Of a DNA stretch of 64,000 bases, positions 25,662-34,292 are shown piece by piece (the first letter of the stretch is position 1; the number at the start of each line of letters is the position of its first letter). Under the pieces are notes generated by a model. That model was not told where the DNA came from, did no database searches, and saw only the letters and a list, made by a program, of their open reading frames with translations. The stretch is from Kitasatospora purpeofusca (lineage in GTDB: Bacteria > Actinomycetota > Actinomycetes > Streptomycetales > Streptomycetaceae), in the NCBI RefSeq assembly GCF_000718025.1, contig NZ_JODS01000001.1, positions 62,001 through 126,000 of the forward strand. Direction: 5' to 3'. The position numbers were made by a program, and so were the translations under genes.

Positions 25662-27962
25662 ATGCGTGGCACCACACTCGGTGACCGCTACCGACTGGTC
25701 GAATGGCTCGGCGGCGGCTCGATGGGCGATGTCTGGCTCGCCGAGGACCAGGTGCTCGACCGCCGGGTGGCTGTCAAGATCCTGAAGCCCGCGCTGCTGG
25801 ACGAACCCGGCTTCGCGGAGCGGTTCCACGACGAGGCCCGGGTGATGGCCCGGTTGCGGCACCCCGGCATCGTCGGCGTGCACGACTTCGGCCCCGGCCG
25901 GACGGCCGAGGACGTGCCGTCCTGGGGCGCGCCGACGGCTCCCCCCACCCGCCCGGTCGCCTACCTGGTCATGGAACTGATCACCGGCGAGCCGCTGAGC
26001 ACGGTGCTGGAGCGGCGCGGCCCGCTGACCGTCCTGGAGACCCTGGGCCTGGCCCTGGAGGTGCTGGCCGCGCTGCAGGCGGCGCACGAGGCCGGCATCG
26101 TCCACCGGGACATCAAGCCGGCCAACCTGATGGTCCGGGACGGCCACGTGGTCATCACCGACTTCGGCATCGCCCGCCCCGGCTGCGACGCCCGGCTCAC
26201 CGTGCCCGGGATGGTGCTCGGCACCGCCGCCTACCAGGCCCCGGAGCAGGCCTCCACCGGCACGGTCACCGCCTCGGCGGACCTGTACGCACTCGGGGTC
26301 GTCCTCTACGAGTGCCTGACCGGGCGGCTGCCGTTCGAGGGCGAGACCGCCCTCGAACTGATCCTCAAGCACCTGACCGACCCGGTGCCGCCGCTGCCGG
26401 CGGAGGTCCCGGCCCCGGTCCGGGCCGTGGTCGAGGGGGCCATGGCGAAGGATCCGGCCCTGCGCTGGCCGGACGCCGCCGCGATGGCCTCGGCCGTCCG
26501 GGCGGCGCTGGCCGGGGAACCGGTCGCGGGTCCGCCGCCCACCGGAACCCTGGGCGGCGCGGCGGCCGGAGCGGCCGCGGTACTCGGATCGAGAGGAACG
26601 GGGACGGGGACAGGAACGGGGAGGGGGACGGGCGCCCGGGCCGGCGCGGGTACCGGCACGCGGACGCTCGGCCGGGTGGTGTTCGACCCGGCCGGGTCGA
26701 TCGGCACCGGGTCGCTCCTGGCCGGCACCGGGCCGCATCCGCTCGGGACTGCGGCGCGCGAACTGCTCCTGGTGGAGACCGTCGCCCCACCGAAGCGTGC
26801 GACCGGATGGCGGGCGACGCTCTTCGGCAGCCGCCGCCGGACCCTGCTCGCGACGGGCGCGGCCGTGCTGTGCTGCGCCGTCACCGCCGGCACGGCCGTC
26901 GTACTGCACCAGGACGGGAAGCGGGCCGACGTCGTGGCGGGGGCGGCCGCCGCGGGAGCGCCGGGCGACCCCGTCCGGGCGGACCCGCTGTCGGCGGCCT
27001 CGGCCGGCCCGGCCTCCGACCCGGGCGCGGCCTCGCCCTCCCCCGCCGCCCCCTCGCCTTCCGCCTCCCTCCCGCCCGGCATACCGGGCGCCCAGCTCCC
27101 CGAGGCCGGTGTCGGCGCCGGAGCGGTGGGCGGGGCGGGTGCCGGAGCGGTCGGCGGAGCCGGGGGCCCGGTGGCCGGATCGACGGGCGGTCCCGCGAGC
27201 CGGGACACCGCGCCGAACGCCTCCGGCGCCACGGCCCCCGGAGCACCCGGCGGTCCCGCCGCTCCCCAGGCCCCGGGCTCGGCGGCGGGCGGACCGGGCA
27301 CCCCCGGCACCGCCGCCACGAACCCGCCCGAGCGACCGTCGACACCCTCCGACCCCGTCTACACGGCCGCCCCGCCGCCGGGCGACCCGGCCTACACCAC
27401 CGCGCCGCGCCGGACCGTCCCCCCGGCGTACACGACCTCCACGCTGCCGCCCGCCCCGGTGTACACGCCGCCGGCGCCGTACACACCCCCGGCGTACACC
27501 GCGGGCCCGCCCTACTCGACACCGCCGATCAAGCCGCCGACCCAGCAGCCCGGCCCGCTGCCCCCGCGCGCCCGGCTCTCCAACGCCGGGGCCGTGCTCT
27601 ACAACCTGGCGTCCGTGGACCGGGACGGCAACCCGGTGGTCGTCGTTCGGGACGACGGCGGCCCCGGCGGCGTGTGGCAGCTGGCCGCGCGGGCCGGGGG
27701 CGGGTACTCCCTCCTCAACGGCTCCAGCCGGTTCGCCAAGGTCCTGGACCTGGAGGAGAGCCATGCCCTGACCAGGCTGTCCCAGCCGGTGCCCGACCGG
27801 ACGAACCAGGCCTGGACGTTGGTCCCGGTGTCCGGCGGCTATCTGCTGGGCGTCCTGGGGGATGCGCTGCACTGCCTGTCCGCGGTCGGTCCGAACACGC
27901 CCGCCATGCTCCGTACCTGTGAGGCCTCCGCCGACCAGATCTGGACGGTCACCGCGGCCTGA
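25662..27962 (+). CDS. Membrane Ser/Thr protein kinase with ricin-like extracellular domain
   Basis: 766 aa, ATG at 25662 with GAGGAGAA upstream. The kinase domain (residues about 9-285) is intact: Gly loop GGGSMG, Lys39 in VAVK, HRDIKPAN (Asp150), DFG (Asp167) and an APE-like APEQ. A Gly/Thr-rich low-complexity linker precedes one transmembrane segment near residue 400 (LLATGAAVLCCAVTAGTAVVL). Outside the membrane is a long Pro/Thr/Tyr stalk, then a C-terminal beta-trefoil-like domain with QAWTL and QIWTV repeats (QxW), suggesting carbohydrate or polymer binding. Substrates are unknown. This layout is a PknB-like receptor kinase with a non-PASTA sensor. Confidence 0.88.
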   Translation: MRGTTLGDRYRLVEWLGGGSMGDVWLAEDQVLDRRVAVKILKPALLDEPGFAERFHDEARVMARLRHPGIVGVHDFGPGRTAEDVPSWGAPTAPPTRPVAYLVMELITGEPLSTVLERRGPLTVLETLGLALEVLAALQAAHEAGIVHRDIKPANLMVRDGHVVITDFGIARPGCDARLTVPGMVLGTAAYQAPEQASTGTVTASADLYALGVVLYECLTGRLPFEGETALELILKHLTDPVPPLPAEVPAPVRAVVEGAMAKDPALRWPDAAAMASAVRAALAGEPVAGPPPTGTLGGAAAGAAAVLGSRGTGTGTGTGRGTGARAGAGTGTRTLGRVVFDPAGSIGTGSLLAGTGPHPLGTAARELLLVETVAPPKRATGWRATLFGSRRRTLLATGAAVLCCAVTAGTAVVLHQDGKRADVVAGAAAAGAPGDPVRADPLSAASAGPASDPGAASPSPAAPSPSASLPPGIPGAQLPEAGVGAGAVGGAGAGAVGGAGGPVAGSTGGPASRDTAPNASGATAPGAPGGPAAPQAPGSAAGGPGTPGTAATNPPERPSTPSDPVYTAAPPPGDPAYTTAPRRTVPPAYTTSTLPPAPVYTPPAPYTPPAYTAGPPYSTPPIKPPTQQPGPLPPRARLSNAGAVLYNLASVDRDGNPVVVVRDDGGPGGVWQLAARAGGGYSLLNGSSRFAKVLDLEESHALTRLSQPVPDRTNQAWTLVPVSGGYLLGVLGDALHCLSAVGPNTPAMLRTCEASADQIWTVTAA

Positions 27963-28014
27963 CCCCGCCCCCCGGCGGTGCCGGGCCCTCCCTCCCCGCA
28001 CCCGGCCCGACGGC

Positions 28015-31000
28015 TCAGGCCGGGAGCCAGGAGGGCCAGCGCCGCCGGGGCAGCCCCGTCGGGTGGTCCTGGCCGAGCAGGGGCACCAGGCGTTCGGCCT
28101 CGGGCGAGCCGATCGGGGCCAGGATGTCGTGCGCCTCGGCCCAGCAGGCCCGGGCCCGCGCCCGGACCTCGGCCGACACCGGATCGTCGGCCGGCACCGG
28201 ATCGTCGGCCGTACTCGGCAGCACTCCGGCGCCCGGGGAGCCGGCCGCCCCCGGGCCGTCGGCCAGGGCGTCGCCGAGTGCGGCCAGGGCCAGACCGCGG
28301 CCCCGGTGGTCGCCGTCGAGGGTCAGCGCCTCGACGGCGCGTTCCGCCGCCTCGACCGCCTCCGGGCCGCGCCCGGCCGCGCGCAGGGACTCGACCAGCC
28401 GCAGCAGGATCCGGCCGGTGCGCCGGTGGTCGGCCGGGTCGGTCAGGGCCAACGCGGCCCGCCGGTGGGAGACCGCCCCGTCGTGGCGGCCGAGGTCGTG
28501 GGCGATCGATCCCAGCGCCTCCCGGGCCCGGGCCTCCAAGGCGTGGTCGGCCAGTTCATGACTGACCAGCAACGACTGGTCGATCACCCGGCCCGCCGCG
28601 TCGTAGCGCCCCTGCCCGGCGAACGCCCCGGCCAGGTCGAGCAGTTCGGCGGCCAGCGCCCGCCGGTCCCCGGACCGCTCCCGGACCGCGATCGCCGCCG
28701 AGAAACCGGCCACCGCCTCCTCCGCCCGGCCGAGTTGGACGAAGCAGGCCGCGAGCGAGCCGTGCGCCAGGGCGAGCAACGGCTCCGGCAGCCCGTGCGC
28801 GGTGCACAGGTCGCGGGCCCGGAGCAGTTCGGAGAGCGCGGAGGACGCGGAGCCGACCTCGGTCAGCAGCCGGCCGAGCACCAGTCTGGCCCGGGCCTCG
28901 GCGGTGCGGTCGCCCTGCTCCAGGGCCGAGCGCAGCAGGGCGTTGGCGGCGTGCCCGAGCGGCCGGGCGGCACGGCCGGAGTCCACCGACAGGCAGACGC
29001 CCAGGAGGAGTTCGGCGAGGCGGTCGAGTGAGGGCGCCGCCCCGGCGGCCGGGCGCGGCAGCTTCGCGCACTGGCTCACCAGCGCGCCGACGGCCACGCA
29101 GTCCCCGGCTACGGCCGCCGGGATGCTGGGGCCGGCCGTCACCCTCGCGTGGTGGTGGTCCACCAACCGGGCCAGCACATCCAGTCGCTCCGCCTCCGCC
29201 TCCGCCTGCGCCTCTGCCCCTGCCTCTGCCCCTGCCGCCCCCTCCGCCTGCACCCCGGCGGCGTCGCCGCGACCGAGCCGCTGGGCGAACGCCCGCAGCA
29301 GATCGTGGTAGCGGTAGCGGTCCGGGTTCGCCGCGATCTCCAGCATCGAACAGTCCACCAGGGACTCGGCGAGCTCCTCGGCCGCGGCCGCCGGCCGGTC
29401 CAGCACCGCGGCCACCTCCCCGGGCGACAGGTCCGGCACCTCCGGAACCGCCAACAGCCGGAACGCGCGCGCCTGTTCGGCGTCCAGCTGGTCGAAGCCG
29501 AACCGGAACGAGGGCTCCACGGCGAGGTCCCCGGCCCGCAGCGCGTCCAAGCGGTAGCGGTCGCCGCCGAGTTGCTCCACCAGCCGGGCGATGCTCCAGC
29601 CCGGACGGCAGGCCAGCCGGGCCGCGAGGATCCGCACCGCCAGCGGCAACTGCCCGCAGAGGCGCACGAGTTCGCGGGCCGCGTCGGGCTCGGCCGTGAC
29701 CCGCTCGCCGCCCACCGTCCGGCTCAGCAGGGTGACGGCCTCGTCGGCGGACAGCACCGCCAGTTCGGTGAAGCGGGCGTTGGGCAGCGCCCCGATCCGG
29801 GTCCGGCCGGTGATCAGGACGGCGCAGCCCGGGCTGCCCGGCAGCAGCGGCCGGACCTGTTCCGCGTCGCGCGCGTTGTCGAGCAGTACGAGAACCCGCC
29901 GTCCGGACAGCAACGAGCGGTAGCGGGCGGCACGTTCGGCCAGGCCCGTCGGGATCGCCCCGCCGACCACGCCGAACGAGCGCAGGAAGACCGCCAACGC
30001 GTCCTCGGGCCGGGTCGGACGGCCGTCGGTGCCGTGCAGGTCGAGATGGAGCCGGCCGTCCGGGAACTCCCCGGCGAGGTCGTGCGCGACCTGCACGGCG
30101 AGCGCGGTCTTGCCGACCCCGCCCATGCCCGCGACCGCCGCCACGGGCACGCAGCCAGGCTCCCGCAGGGCGGCTCGCAGCGCTTCGGCCTCCGCCTCCC
30201 GGCCGGTGAAATCGGCTACGGCGGCCGGGAGTTGGTCGGGAACGAGCAGAGCGGCCGGATCCGCCCCGGCCGGCCCGGCGGCCTCCCCCGGGAGCGTCGG
30301 CGCGACCTCCCCGGCGGCGATGTCCCGGACAGCGGGCACCGTAGGCGTCCGGACGACGGGCACCGTGAGCGTCCGGTCCGCCGCGAGGATCCGCCCGTGC
30401 AGCTCGCGCAGGCCCGGGCCGGGCGCGACGCCCAGTTCGGTGCGCAGCCGGCGGTCCGCCGCGCGGTACGCCTCCAGCGCGTCCGCCTGCCGTCCGGAGC
30501 GGTACAGCGCGAGCATCAGCAGTTCGGAGAGGCGCTCGCGCAGCGGGTGCTCCTCGACCAGGGCTGTCAGTTCGGCGACCGCCCCGGTCCACCGGCCGCC
30601 CACGGTCCCGCGCGCGGCCCCGGCCTCCGCCTCGGCCTCCAGGCGTGCTTCCAGGACGGCGAGCCGCCGTTCCTCCCACTCCCGGCGCCGGCGCTGCACA
30701 TAGGGTCCGGGCACCCCCGACATCGGTTCGCCCCGCCAGAGCGCCAGCGCCGCCCGCAGTGCGGTGGCGGCCTCGGCGGGCCGCCCGTCGGAGCGCAGCA
30801 TCCGCGCCCGGGCCACCAGGTTCTCGCACCGGGCGGTGTCGAGGCCGTCGTGGTCGGCCACCAGCAGGTAGCCGCCGCCGAGCGAGGTCAGCACGTCCGG
30901 ACCGAGGACCCGGCGCAGCCGGTGCACATACGTCCGGATGACGCCGTGGGCGCTGGCCGGCGGCTCGTCGCCCCACAGGTCGTCGATCAGCTGGCCGCCC

Positions 31001-31149
31001 GACACCTGCCGGCCCGACCGGAACAGCAGGGACAGCAGCAGCCCCTGCTGCTGCGGCGAACCGAGCGGCAGTTCCTCCCCGTCCCGCAGCGCGCGCACCG
31101 GCCCGAGCACCTCGAACCCCAGCCCGCCGGACCCCCCGACCTGGCCCAC
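28015..31149 (-). CDS. AfsR/SARP-family regulator with NB-ARC and TPR domains
   Basis: 1044 aa, ATG at 31149. It has an N-terminal OmpR-like DNA-binding domain (VLGPVRALRDGEELPLGSPQQQGLL) and a bacterial transcriptional activation domain (to about residue 250). Next comes a P-loop ATPase (GMGGVGKTALAVQ; Walker B region RVLVLLDNARD), then helical TPR-like repeats to the C-terminus (RRALAAELLDLAGAFAGQ and others). This is the full AfsR-type architecture, which often activates secondary metabolism or developmental genes. No biosynthetic cluster is present nearby, so its target is probably elsewhere. It is divergent from the CMD-family gene. Confidence 0.92.
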   Translation of the reverse strand: MGQVGGSGGLGFEVLGPVRALRDGEELPLGSPQQQGLLLSLLFRSGRQVSGGQLIDDLWGDEPPASAHGVIRTYVHRLRRVLGPDVLTSLGGGYLLVADHDGLDTARCENLVARARMLRSDGRPAEAATALRAALALWRGEPMSGVPGPYVQRRRREWEERRLAVLEARLEAEAEAGAARGTVGGRWTGAVAELTALVEEHPLRERLSELLMLALYRSGRQADALEAYRAADRRLRTELGVAPGPGLRELHGRILAADRTLTVPVVRTPTVPAVRDIAAGEVAPTLPGEAAGPAGADPAALLVPDQLPAAVADFTGREAEAEALRAALREPGCVPVAAVAGMGGVGKTALAVQVAHDLAGEFPDGRLHLDLHGTDGRPTRPEDALAVFLRSFGVVGGAIPTGLAERAARYRSLLSGRRVLVLLDNARDAEQVRPLLPGSPGCAVLITGRTRIGALPNARFTELAVLSADEAVTLLSRTVGGERVTAEPDAARELVRLCGQLPLAVRILAARLACRPGWSIARLVEQLGGDRYRLDALRAGDLAVEPSFRFGFDQLDAEQARAFRLLAVPEVPDLSPGEVAAVLDRPAAAAEELAESLVDCSMLEIAANPDRYRYHDLLRAFAQRLGRGDAAGVQAEGAAGAEAGAEAQAEAEAERLDVLARLVDHHHARVTAGPSIPAAVAGDCVAVGALVSQCAKLPRPAAGAAPSLDRLAELLLGVCLSVDSGRAARPLGHAANALLRSALEQGDRTAEARARLVLGRLLTEVGSASSALSELLRARDLCTAHGLPEPLLALAHGSLAACFVQLGRAEEAVAGFSAAIAVRERSGDRRALAAELLDLAGAFAGQGRYDAAGRVIDQSLLVSHELADHALEARAREALGSIAHDLGRHDGAVSHRRAALALTDPADHRRTGRILLRLVESLRAAGRGPEAVEAAERAVEALTLDGDHRGRGLALAALGDALADGPGAAGSPGAGVLPSTADDPVPADDPVSAEVRARARACWAEAHDILAPIGSPEAERLVPLLGQDHPTGLPRRRWPSWLPA

Positions 31150-31259
31150 CTACCGACTCCCCCCACACCGGAACGACTCCCCCGTCCGCATGATAACCAT
31201 CGGCATCCGCCCTGCTCAGATCGGCGGAACCCGGCGACCCGCCGCGCCGGTGGGAAAGG

Positions 31260-31290
31260 TTGACCTTGAGTGCACTCCAAGTCGTACGGT
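31260..31290 (+). promoter_or_regulatory. MerR-type promoter (19-bp spacer) of CMD-family gene
   Basis: TTGACC (31260-31265), 19-bp spacer, TACGGT (31285-31290). The spacer holds an imperfect dyad CTTGAGTGCACTCCAAG. A nearly identical element (TTGACCTCGAGTGCACTCCAAG) lies upstream of the second aldo-keto reductase on the reverse strand at 63966-63945. Confidence 0.78.
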
Positions 31291-31334
31291 CGGCGGCACC
31301 GCACACCGAGGACCACCAGGGAACGGAGACCCCC

Positions 31335-31799
31335 ATGAGCACCGACAGCACCAACAGCAGCGAGAGCACCAGCACCGAGAGCACCGGCGCCGAGACCGCC
31401 AGCACCAGGCAGGAGCGGTTCGACCGGGGCCTGGCCGTCCTCACCGCCGTCGACGGCGAGGCCGGACAGCGGGTGATCGACGCGCTCGCCGACGTGCACC
31501 CCGAACTCGCCCACCAGATCGTCGCCTGGGGCTTCGGCGAGATCTACAGCCGCCCCGGGCTGCAGCCCCGCGACCGGCAGCTGGTGACCCTGGGCATGCT
31601 CACCGCGCTCGGCGGCTGCGAACCGCAGCTGGAGGTCCACCTCAACGCCGCCCTCAACGTCGGCCTCACGCCCGCCGAGATCACCGAGGTGCTGCTGCAC
31701 TCCACCGGCTACTGCGGCTTCCCGAAGGCCCTGAACGCCACGTTCGTCGCCAAGAAGGTCTTCGGCGAGCGCGGGCTGCTGCCCGTCGGGGCGCAGTGA
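31335..31799 (+). CDS. Carboxymuconolactone decarboxylase (CMD)-family protein
   Basis: 154 aa, ATG at 31335. After a Ser/Thr-rich 25-residue N-terminus comes the CMD/AhpD fold: LVTLGMLTALGGCEPQLEVHLNAALNVGLT and EVLLHSTGYCGFPKALNA. Members are gamma-carboxymuconolactone decarboxylases or AhpD-like thiol peroxidase partners. This one has Cys in GGCEP and GYCGF but no CxxC, so it is closer to the decarboxylase/unknown subgroup. Its MerR-type promoter groups it with the aldo-keto reductases, suggesting a role in electrophile or oxidative stress rather than protocatechuate breakdown; no pca genes are nearby. Confidence 0.85.
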   Translation: MSTDSTNSSESTSTESTGAETASTRQERFDRGLAVLTAVDGEAGQRVIDALADVHPELAHQIVAWGFGEIYSRPGLQPRDRQLVTLGMLTALGGCEPQLEVHLNAALNVGLTPAEITEVLLHSTGYCGFPKALNATFVAKKVFGERGLLPVGAQ

Positions 31800-31866
31800 G
31801 GGCGGCCCGGCCCCGCCGCCGGAAAATCCGGTGAACGGACCGGGCGGCGGCGGAAGACTGGCCGCC

Positions 31867-32541
31867 ATGACCGAAACCAGGACCGACGCCGAGACCAAGA
31901 CCGACGCCGAGACCAGGACCGCGACCAGGACCGAGACCGCCCCTCCCGCGGAGGCGTTCAAGAAGGACCTGCGGACCTACCTCCAGGACGCCAGGGACGC
32001 CCTGCTGTGGAAGCTCGAAGGGCTGTCCGAGTACGACGTCCGCCGCCCGCTGACACCGACCGGGACCAATCTGCTGGGGCTGGTCAAGCACGCGACGGCG
32101 GCGGAGGCCCTCTACTTCGGGGAGACCTTCGGCCGGCCCGTCGAGGCTCCCCGGCCGTGGATCACCGGGGACGCCGAACCGAACGCGGACTTCTGGGCGA
32201 CCCCCGAGGAGAGCCGGGAGCTGATCGTCGGCCAGTACCGCGCGGCCTGCGCGCACGCGGACGAGACCATCGCCGCGCTGCCGCTGGACGCCGTCGGGCG
32301 GGTGCCGTGGGGCGACCGCAGTGCGGTGACGCTGCACCACAGCCTGGTCCACATGACCGCCGAGACCCAGCGGCACGCCGGACACGCCGACATCGTGCGG
32401 GAGCTCGTCGACGGCACGACCGGGCAGCGCCGGGACGGCGAGAACACGGCTCCGGGCGACGAGGCCTGGTGGGCGGCCCACCGGGCCCGGGTCGAGCGGG
32501 CCGCCCGGACGGCGGCGGAGAGCGCGGCGGGGCGGTCCTGA
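31867..32541 (+). CDS. DinB/DUF664-family protein
   Basis: 224 aa, ATG at 31867. The first 28 residues are a low-complexity Thr/Glu/Asp repeat (TDAETKTDAETRTATRTETA) that looks like slippage-prone sequence. The rest is a DinB-type four-helix bundle: TGTNLLGLVKHATAAEALYFGETFGR and TLHHSLVHMTAETQRHAGHADIVRE carry the metal-ligand His residues of the DUF664 subgroup. Members are metal-binding proteins, some of them thiol-S-transferases. It follows the CMD-family gene by 67 nt on the same strand and is probably co-transcribed. Confidence 0.85.
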   Translation: MTETRTDAETKTDAETRTATRTETAPPAEAFKKDLRTYLQDARDALLWKLEGLSEYDVRRPLTPTGTNLLGLVKHATAAEALYFGETFGRPVEAPRPWITGDAEPNADFWATPEESRELIVGQYRAACAHADETIAALPLDAVGRVPWGDRSAVTLHHSLVHMTAETQRHAGHADIVRELVDGTTGQRRDGENTAPGDEAWWAAHRARVERAARTAAESAAGRS

Positions 32542-32549
32542 CACCCCGC

Positions 32550-32576
32550 GGACGGCGCGGCCGGGCCGCGCCGTCC
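32550..32576. terminator. Bidirectional terminator between convergent genes
   Basis: GGACGGCGCGGCC (32550-32562) pairs perfectly with GGCCGCGCCGTCC (32564-32576). It sits between the DinB gene (+) and the second DGPF gene (-). Confidence 0.65.
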
Positions 32577-32639
32577 GGACGGGGGGTCCGGACGGGCTGC
32601 CCCCAGGACCCGGCCGGACCGGCGTTCACACGTCGGCGC

Positions 32640-33041
32640 TCACACCTCGACCGGCGGCTCCGACATGATCCGGCGCACCTCGACCGGCATGTCGAGCGGC
32701 TTCCCCTCCGGCCCGGGGGCGGCCGAGACCTTGGCCGCGACCTCGATCGCCCGCTGCTGGGTGGCGCAGTCCACGATCCACCAGCCGGCCACCCACTCCT
32801 TGCTCTCCGCGAACGGCCCGTCGGTGACCACCGGCACGCCGCCGCCCTGGGCCCGGACGATCCGGGCGGTCTCCGGCATGTCCAGGCCCTGGGCGTCGAC
32901 GAGTTCGCCGGTGCCGGCCAGCTCGGCGTTCAGGTCCCGCATGTACTGGACGTGGATCCGGACGTCCTCCAGCGGCCAGTCCTCGACCTTCGGGAAGTCG
33001 ACGTCCTTCTTGCTGAACTGCATCAACAGCATGTACTTCAC
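32640..33041 (-). CDS. Second DGPF (YciI-like) protein
   Basis: 133 aa from a GTG at 33041 preceded by GAGGAG. It contains the DGPFAESKEWVAGWWIVD signature and the family's N-terminal KYMLLMQF strand. No sigma factor is adjacent, but the promoter 39-65 nt upstream has TGTCGA-N17-CGAC, the same as that of the DGPF gene next to the ECF42 sigma factor 28 kb away. It is therefore a likely target of that sigma factor in trans. The biochemical role of DGPF proteins is unknown. Confidence 0.85.
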   Translation of the reverse strand: MKYMLLMQFSKKDVDFPKVEDWPLEDVRIHVQYMRDLNAELAGTGELVDAQGLDMPETARIVRAQGGGVPVVTDGPFAESKEWVAGWWIVDCATQQRAIEVAAKVSAAPGPEGKPLDMPVEVRRIMSEPPVEV

Positions 33042-33079
33042 GGTTGCGCTCCTCGTTCGTGGTGGGCCTGCACCGAGGG

Positions 33080-33106
33080 GTCGGAGCCGGCCGCACGGTC
33101 TCGACA
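33080..33106 (-). promoter_or_regulatory. ECF42-type promoter of the second DGPF gene
   Basis: On the minus strand TGTCGA (33106-33101) and CGAC (33083-33080) are 17 bp apart. As in the first copy, TTCCGGCCGGC lies immediately upstream of the -35 (33119-33109). Predicted start near 33073, about 32 nt before the GTG. The remainder of the gap up to 33378 holds no gene or clear signal that I can see. Confidence 0.75.
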
Positions 33107-33378
33107 TCGCCGGCCGGAATTCCGGGAAAAATCATTCCACCGCACCTGCGCGGTACCGGCATCGGCCGACCGCCGGCCGGGGAGCGGCCCTTCCGGCCTT
33201 CCGTGCAGCCACGTGCGCGTGCCGGTGACGGAGACGGGTCCGAGGGACAGCAGGTTCAGCGGGACGCGCTCTACGAGGGATGTCGACCCGGAACTGCAGG
33301 GTTCCGTTCTCGTTCTCCGGACGGGGAGGCGCAGCCGCCCGGCCGGCACACCCCCAGGCGCCCACCGGCCCGGGCAGG

Positions 33379-34161
33379 TCAGGCGGCGCCCTTCGCCGGG
33401 AGATCGCCGTCGACGACCGACCCCGCGGGCACGGCGGGCAGGACGACCGGCACGTCGTAGTCGGTGAAGTCGAGGGTCATCTTCTTCCCCGCGGACTCGC
33501 CCCACCCGTCCTCCATCCGCAGCGGCACCATGGCACCCTCCGCTGCAAGGTGGGCGGTGAAGGCACCCTCCTCAGTGGAGCTCAGCTGGACGCCCATGCT
33601 CGCCCGGCCGGCGACCGTACCGGGCTCGCCGGCCAGCGCCTGCCACGAACCGTTCGGATCGCCGAAGGCCGTCAGCCCGGCCAGGTCGCAGAGGTCGGCC
33701 ATGGAGGAGTACTCCGACCCCGCGGGGATCTTGAACCAGCGGTCCCGGTAGCGCTCGGCGACCGCCGCGCCCCGCATCGCGGTGAGCGTCGCGGCGCTCG
33801 GCCGGAACAGCGTCGTCCCCTCGGTGCGCAGGATCTCGAACTGGCCCGCGCTCTCGACATCGGCCTTGAGCTGGCACTGGCCCGTCCGGTCGGCGACCAT
33901 CTGGACGCCGGTCCTCCGGCCGCTGTCCTCGTCGACGACGAATCCTGTCACCCGCAGCGAGGACGCCTTGCCGTACGCCTCCCGCCCCTTGTCCAGCAGG
34001 CGCTTCCCGGTCATCGAGGCGACCCGCTCGGTCGGGCTGGGCGAGGCCGGGCTCGACGCGGCAGCGGCAGCGGTGGAGTCCTTGGCGTCGTCACAGGCCG
34101 TCGCGGTGAGGGCCAGACCCAGAGCGGCGAGAGCCGCGGCGACGGCACGGTTGGCAGGCAT
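33379..34161 (-). CDS. Putative secreted lipoprotein
   Basis: 260 aa, ATG at 34161. A short signal ends in LTATAC, an acceptable lipobox, followed by a Ser/Ala/Pro linker. The mature domain (SLRVTGFVVDEDSGRRTGVQMVADRTGQC, later DRWFKIPAGSEYSSMADLCDL) resembles the LppX/LprG or LolA-like half-barrel lipoproteins of actinobacteria, which bind lipids in a hydrophobic cavity. That similarity is by pattern only. It is monocistronic. Confidence 0.75.
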   Translation of the reverse strand: MPANRAVAAALAALGLALTATACDDAKDSTAAAAASSPASPSPTERVASMTGKRLLDKGREAYGKASSLRVTGFVVDEDSGRRTGVQMVADRTGQCQLKADVESAGQFEILRTEGTTLFRPSAATLTAMRGAAVAERYRDRWFKIPAGSEYSSMADLCDLAGLTAFGDPNGSWQALAGEPGTVAGRASMGVQLSSTEEGAFTAHLAAEGAMVPLRMEDGWGESAGKKMTLDFTDYDVPVVLPAVPAGSVVDGDLPAKGAA

Positions 34162-34292
34162 GAACGATTCTCCCGGGGCGCGGAAAGCTGATTCGACCCC
34201 GCACAATGCAGGCCGGGCCGCCGGTTCGTCAAACGCCGTCCCCGCAGGTCACGGTGGGGTCCGGGCCGGGCAGGCGCCCGGTCAGGCCCTGG

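Noticed and set aside
28015..31149. Biosynthetic gene cluster suggested by the SARP-type regulator
   Set aside because: No PKS, NRPS, terpene or RiPP genes occur anywhere in the window; neighbours are housekeeping or stress genes.
31335..31799. Protocatechuate (pca) pathway member
   Set aside because: Although CMD-family, there are no other pca genes and the promoter groups it with stress-type reductases.
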